The translations under genes and the position numbers were made by a program. This document shows, piece by piece, positions 54,728 through 58,373 of a DNA stretch of 58,373 nucleotides. Position 1 is the stretch's first letter. Every line of letters begins with the position of its first letter. This stretch comes from an uncultured Bacteroides sp. (lineage in GTDB: Bacteria > Bacteroidota > Bacteroidia > Bacteroidales > Bacteroidaceae). The notes below the pieces were generated by a model, which was not told where the DNA came from, did not search any database, and saw only the letters and a list, made by a program, of their open reading frames with translations. The DNA lies in NCBI GenBank assembly GCA_947074205.1, contig CAMTOQ010000018.1, positions 1-58,373 of the forward strand, in the 5' to 3' direction.

Positions 54728-55726
54728 CTACATATGTGGATTCAATGTATCCCACTTAGCAATGGCTGGGATAATACCCATTTCAATCACTTCATCACGT
54801 AGCTTGCAAAGGTGTCCATAGCTAGTTGCCAGTTCTGCATCTTCTGCAGCACTTCCTTTTGGCATTTTATAGTGAACACCATTCTTATCGATAACAGTTT
54901 CCATTGCCATCATGATGTGCTGGAATTTATCATTGTTTACATAAGTGCCCGAAGGCCATGTAAATGGAGTGCCACCCATAGCAGCTGCAATCATAGATAT
55001 CGAAATGTAAGATGGACTTTGGAAGGAAGAACGTCCGCGCAGGTCAATAATATTCTTACCTCCTTGTACAACACGTAGTTTAAGATCCACCCAATCTTGT
55101 GATGGAATCTTGCCCGATTCAATCATCTTATCCAGCGCTTCTCCATTAACCGATGCTGTAGAAGCATACACCGCCATCTGCTCACCATGGCCACCATAAG
55201 TACGGCAATTCTTCACCTTATCTGGAGAGATACCGAAGTATTTGGCTAATTCGCTACGCAAACGAGTGCTATCTAGCGCTGCCAGAGTAGAAAGTTTAGA
55301 TGGTTCTATTCCAGCATAGAGCATCGTCACAAGACCTGTGATATCTGCAGGATTGAACACAATTACAACATGCTTCACATCTGGGCAATATTGACGTATA
55401 TCTTTGCCTAATTGTGCAGCGATTTCAGCATTACCTTTCAGCAAATCTTCACGAGTCATGCCAGCTTTACGAGCTGCTCCACCGGAAGATACAAGATAAG
55501 AAGTACCTTCAAAAGCTTCTTGAATATCCGTTGTATAGGTGATATTGACTCCCTCAAAAGCACAGTGAAACATTTCTTCTGCTACACCTTCCAATGCTGG
55601 ACCAAAGGGATCATATAAACAGATATTTGGAGTGAGCTTCATCATCAGTGCAGTCTGCGCCATATTAGAGCCAATCATACCTGCAGCACCCACTATTGTG
55701 AGCTTCTCATTAGTCAAGAAATCCAT
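54728..55726 (-). CDS. mdh: Malate dehydrogenase
   Basis: A 332-residue NAD-dependent dehydrogenase of the lactate/malate family. The dinucleotide loop is VGAAGMIGSN. The substrate Arg residues are in ARKAGMTR (86 and 92) and LDSTRL (Arg155). The catalytic His180 is in YGGHGEQM. The ARK-GMTR form points to malate rather than lactate. In Bacteroides it serves the reductive branch from oxaloacetate to succinate. It is a single gene with its own terminator. Confidence 0.93.
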   Translation of the reverse strand: MDFLTNEKLTIVGAAGMIGSNMAQTALMMKLTPNICLYDPFGPALEGVAEEMFHCAFEGVNITYTTDIQEAFEGTSYLVSSGGAARKAGMTREDLLKGNAEIAAQLGKDIRQYCPDVKHVVIVFNPADITGLVTMLYAGIEPSKLSTLAALDSTRLRSELAKYFGISPDKVKNCRTYGGHGEQMAVYASTASVNGEALDKMIESGKIPSQDWVDLKLRVVQGGKNIIDLRGRSSFQSPSYISISMIAAAMGGTPFTWPSGTYVNNDKFQHIMMAMETVIDKNGVHYKMPKGSAAEDAELATSYGHLCKLRDEVIEMGIIPAIAKWDTLNPHM

Positions 55727-55867
55727 AATTTTCAGTATTTAAAGGGTTAATATAATTTTGATAGAAATATATAACAGATAACGACTAACTCAACATAATG
55801 TTCGAAAGTTATAAGCGCAATAACAAGGTTTTGCACTACTGATAGAACCTTTGTTAATGAAATGAAC

Positions 55868-55875
55868 TATATTTG
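55868..55875 (+). promoter_or_regulatory. Probable -7 promoter element for the CvfB-like gene
   Basis: TATATTTG is an exact consensus match, 59 bases before the ATG. The -33 region is poor. Confidence 0.4.
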
Positions 55876-55934
55876 TAGAAGAATGTTCGTAATAGACAAA
55901 GCGAGCATATCAGCAGAATTTAAAAACCAATAGA

Positions 55935-56777
55935 ATGGAGAAGATAGAGTTAGGAAAATTCAATCAACTTAGAGTTGTAAAAGAGGTTACCTTTGGGTTA
56001 TACCTTGACGGTGGTGAAGCAGGCGAAATCTTGCTACCTAAACGCTACGTACCGGAACACTTCGAGATAGACGAGCTATTGAATGTATTCCTATACCTCG
56101 ATAATGAAGAGCGACTAGTTGCTACTACGTTGACACCTTTTATTCAAGTTGGAGAATTTGCCTGCCTTGAAGTGATGTGGATTAACGAGTTTGGAGCTTT
56201 CTTGAATTGGGGCTTGATGAAAGACTTGTTTGTTCCATTCCGTGAACAAAAGATGAAGATGCAAGTAGGTAGAAGCTACATTGTATATGCACACATTGAT
56301 GACGAAAGTTATCGAATAGTGGCTACCGCTAAAGTTGATAAATACCTCTCTAAAGACTTTCCACCTTACCAAGCAGGTGATAAGGTTAACATATTAATCT
56401 GGCAAAAATCTGATTTAGGTTTCAAAGCAATCATTGACAACAAGTACAGTGGACTTATCTATGATAACGAGGTCTTTGGTGAAGTAAGAACCGGTATGCG
56501 CATGGAAGCTTTTATCAAACAAGTGCGCGAAGATGGTAAAATAGATCTTGAGCTACAAAAGGCTGGCGCGCGTAAGGTAGATGATTTCTCTAAAACCTTA
56601 CATGACTTTATTGAAGCGGAAGGTGGCTTTATCTCCTTCACAGATAAAAGTGATGCAGAAGATATTTATGCTACATTTGGAGTAAGCAAGAAGACGTTTA
56701 AAAAGGCTGTAGGCGATCTTTATAAAAAGAGGCAGATTGTGTTGCAAACAAATGGCATAAAGCTCGCAAATGACTAA
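55935..56777 (+). CDS. CvfB/YitL-like S1-domain RNA-binding protein
   Basis: A 280-residue cytoplasmic protein. Three S1-like OB-fold units occupy about 1-65, 68-135 and 140-215 (FGLYLDGGEAGEILLPKRYVP, then NEFGAFLNWGLMKDLFVPFREQ, then SGLIYDNEVFGEVRTGMRMEAFIKQVREDGKIDLELQK). A winged-helix-like C-terminus follows (FISFTDKSDAEDIYATFGVSKKTFKKAVGDLYKKRQI). CvfB affects virulence genes in Staphylococcus. Its role here is not known, beyond binding RNA or nucleic acid. It has its own promoter box and terminator. Confidence 0.9.
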   Translation: MEKIELGKFNQLRVVKEVTFGLYLDGGEAGEILLPKRYVPEHFEIDELLNVFLYLDNEERLVATTLTPFIQVGEFACLEVMWINEFGAFLNWGLMKDLFVPFREQKMKMQVGRSYIVYAHIDDESYRIVATAKVDKYLSKDFPPYQAGDKVNILIWQKSDLGFKAIIDNKYSGLIYDNEVFGEVRTGMRMEAFIKQVREDGKIDLELQKAGARKVDDFSKTLHDFIEAEGGFISFTDKSDAEDIYATFGVSKKTFKKAVGDLYKKRQIVLQTNGIKLAND

Positions 56778-56782
56778 TTACA

Positions 56783-56850
56783 ATAGGGATTTCCCTATAC
56801 GTTTATAGTAACAAACATTAGGATGAGGATTTTCCTCATCCTATTTTTGT
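56783..56850 (+). terminator. Terminator region after the CvfB-like gene
   Basis: AGGATGAGGA and CCTCATCCT form a stem at 56820-56843, followed by ATTTTTG. A second small palindrome (ATAGGGA/TCCCTAT) lies just before it at 56783-56798. Confidence 0.82.
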
Positions 56851-56891
56851 GATATAGAATTAGAATATTAATCATCAAAATATAGAATGTT

Positions 56892-57968
56892 ATGAAAAAG
56901 GTAATGTTTATACTATTTACTATTAGCTTGTTGCTGATAGGTAGTACAGATGCTATGGCAAGCATGAGTAGCAGCAGAGTACGCAAAGAGGCGCGCTTTA
57001 TGACTGATAAAATGGCCTACGAACTAGGGCTCTCGACAAGACAAAGCAATGATGTGTATGAGATCAATTACGATTTTATGTATGCCATCCGCTACATTGT
57101 AGATGATATCGAAAGAGGTTATGAATGGGCAATGAACGACTACTATGAGGCACTCGATATTCGTAATGACGACTTGCGTTGGGTGTTGTCTAATAACCAA
57201 TACAGAAGATTCATGGGACAAGATTACTTCTTCCGCCCTATCTACGTAAACAGGGGTAAATGGAATTTCCGAATCTATATCAACTACACCAACACTAATC
57301 ATTTCTATTACGCCAAACCCTATCACTACAGTTCATATTGTGGAGCTAACTACCGTAAGCATAATAACAGACCTAGTTATTATAACGGAAAACATAACCA
57401 TCCACATTATAATGGGGGCACAAGCGTAAGAAACGATAAGGTGTACCACTCTAACAGACGCTCTGATTTTGGCTCGGTTAGCTTCCGTCCAAACAGTTCT
57501 ACCCGTCCTTCACAAAACACAAAACCTTCGAACAATAATAATCACTCCACAAATAGACCATCAAATAACAATAATAGTAGTCACTCGAGCAATAGACCGT
57601 CTAATAACAACAGTAGCAATACTAATAGACCGTCTAATAACAAAGACAAAGAAAGCTCTACTAATAGACCTTCAAACAATAGTAGTCATTCCTCGAGCAG
57701 ACCATCTGGCAACAGTAGTAACAGCAACAGTAGTAACAGACCTGCTAATAACAAAGATAAGGAGAGTACAACTAGTAAGCCTTCCAATAGTAGCAGTAAT
57801 TCTAGCTCACGCAGAAGCAACACGAGTAACTCAAGTTCAAGTTCATCGAGCAGCCGAACAACTACACGTAGCAGCTCTTCATCAAAGAATGAAAAGGAAA
57901 ACAAGAAAAGCAGCACACGTACAAGCAAAACATCGACCGACGAGAATAAAAGTAGCTCTAGAAGATAA
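56892..57968 (+). CDS. Secreted Ser/Asn-rich low-complexity protein
   Basis: A 358-residue protein. A signal peptide (to about residue 23) is followed by a folded-looking domain of about 100 residues (MTDKMAYELGLSTRQSNDVYEINYDFMYAIRYI, then LRWVLSNNQYRRFMGQDYFFRPIYVNRGKW). It then has a Tyr/His/Asn-rich linker and, from about residue 195, a long low-complexity tail of Ser, Asn, Arg, Pro and Lys. The tail repeats NRPSNN or NRPANNKDKES several times. I do not recognise it. The helical domain resembles small periplasmic stress-type proteins, but that is weak. The tail is basic and could bind cell-surface polymer or nucleic acid. Confidence 0.78.
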   Translation: MKKVMFILFTISLLLIGSTDAMASMSSSRVRKEARFMTDKMAYELGLSTRQSNDVYEINYDFMYAIRYIVDDIERGYEWAMNDYYEALDIRNDDLRWVLSNNQYRRFMGQDYFFRPIYVNRGKWNFRIYINYTNTNHFYYAKPYHYSSYCGANYRKHNNRPSYYNGKHNHPHYNGGTSVRNDKVYHSNRRSDFGSVSFRPNSSTRPSQNTKPSNNNNHSTNRPSNNNNSSHSSNRPSNNNSSNTNRPSNNKDKESSTNRPSNNSSHSSSRPSGNSSNSNSSNRPANNKDKESTTSKPSNSSSNSSSRRSNTSNSSSSSSSSRTTTRSSSSSKNEKENKKSSTRTSKTSTDENKSSSRR

Positions 57969-57993
57969 CAAGACAGAAATAAGATAATAATTG

Positions 57994-58032
57994 AAAAGAG
58001 AATGTGCCTTTGATGACACATTCTCTTTTTTG
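57994..58032 (+). terminator. Terminator after the Ser/Asn-rich protein gene
   Basis: AAAAGAGAATGTG pairs with CACATTCTCTTTT around a short loop, and a T-run follows. Confidence 0.9.
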
Positions 58033-58373
58033 TTTATTTCAGGTAAAAGCAGGGCATGTCCAAAAGTAACATCTACTAGTCCTTACTCATATATAGAAAA
58101 TATAACCTCAGAAACAGCACTAATCTTATACAGTCTGTTTGCTAGTGAAGACAACACATTATTATGACAGTATACATAGTGATATTCATTGATATTTACT
58201 CTTATTAATTATAGAATTCCACTTTAAGTACATTTACTGATTATATATTACAATACGTCAAAGAGCAACCAAGCAGATAGTGAAGCGAGTTCATCATCAG
58301 CAGAGTCGCAGAAGTAATGGTAATGTTCAGAAAAGTGTGTATGGCTTATTTCCTAGACATAAATATCTCTCAA
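58033..58373. other. AT-rich right end without a supported gene
   Basis: About 340 bases with no convincing open reading frame, repeat or RNA motif on either strand. It may hold the upstream region of a gene beyond the window. Confidence 0.55.

Noticed and set aside
57469..57987. A 172-codon frame within the Ser/Asn-rich gene and an antisense Leu-rich frame beside it
   Set aside because: Both are produced by the repetitive low-complexity DNA of the real frame.
58033..58373. Possible small gene or RNA at the right edge
   Set aside because: No frame, hairpin or promoter strong enough to support a call.

Overview
The window looks like a chromosome segment of a gut Bacteroidales species, most likely Bacteroides or a close relative. 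The evidence is the SusC/SusD pairs, a one-protein hybrid two-component regulator, Bacteroidetes-type promoters (TAnnTTTG at -7), many lipoproteins, and a thiamine receptor-PnuT-pyrophosphokinase operon behind a TPP riboswitch. I see no rRNA, tRNA, CRISPR array, transposase or phage gene.

Left third (1-20974, minus strand): a polysaccharide utilisation locus for beta-mannan, probably acetylated glucomannan. In transcription order it has a GH5 mannanase, a CE7 acetyl esterase, SusC, SusD, two surface glycan-binding lipoproteins, a GH26 mannanase with an Ig-like domain, a GH3 beta-glucosidase, a second GH26, a GH130 mannosylglucose phosphorylase, a GPH-type sugar transporter and a cellobiose/mannobiose 2-epimerase cut by the left edge. 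Surface enzymes would cut the polymer, SusCD would import the pieces, and periplasmic GH26/GH3 would trim them. The symporter would bring in mannobiose, which the epimerase and phosphorylase convert to mannose 1-phosphate plus glucose. An AraC-type regulator stands directly upstream.

21303-28832 (minus): a hybrid two-component regulator, preceded by a two-gene pectin-deacylation unit (an alpha/beta hydrolase and a CE12-CE8 fusion). Between the AraC gene and this regulator is a four-unit array of a 22-bp degenerate repeat. A related four-unit array, also 22 bp, lies at 44762-44849 between the RSH gene and radA.

29184-36012: a small orphan protein, an MscS channel, the TPP-riboswitch-controlled thiamine uptake operon, an orphan lipoprotein and a beta-lactamase-fold hydrolase. 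36083-41388 (minus): a threonine operon (aspartokinase-homoserine dehydrogenase, a phosphoglycerate-mutase-like probable homoserine kinase, threonine synthase) with a threonine-rich leader peptide and a terminator. Then come L-asparaginase (+) and a RelA/SpoT homologue (-) whose hydrolase motifs are intact but whose synthetase motifs look eroded.

45095-58032: radA, an orphan lipoprotein plus outer-membrane barrel pair, a COG2509-type FAD dehydrogenase, a LuxR-type regulator, a TonB-dependent receptor, a potassium-channel-like protein with an unusual filter, malate dehydrogenase, a CvfB-like S1 protein and a Ser/Asn-rich secreted protein. The last 340 bases are AT-rich with no gene I can support.

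Best candidates for something undescribed: the paired 22-bp repeat arrays, the hydrolase-biased RSH, the threonine leader, and the two-module C-terminus of the large glycan-binding lipoprotein.
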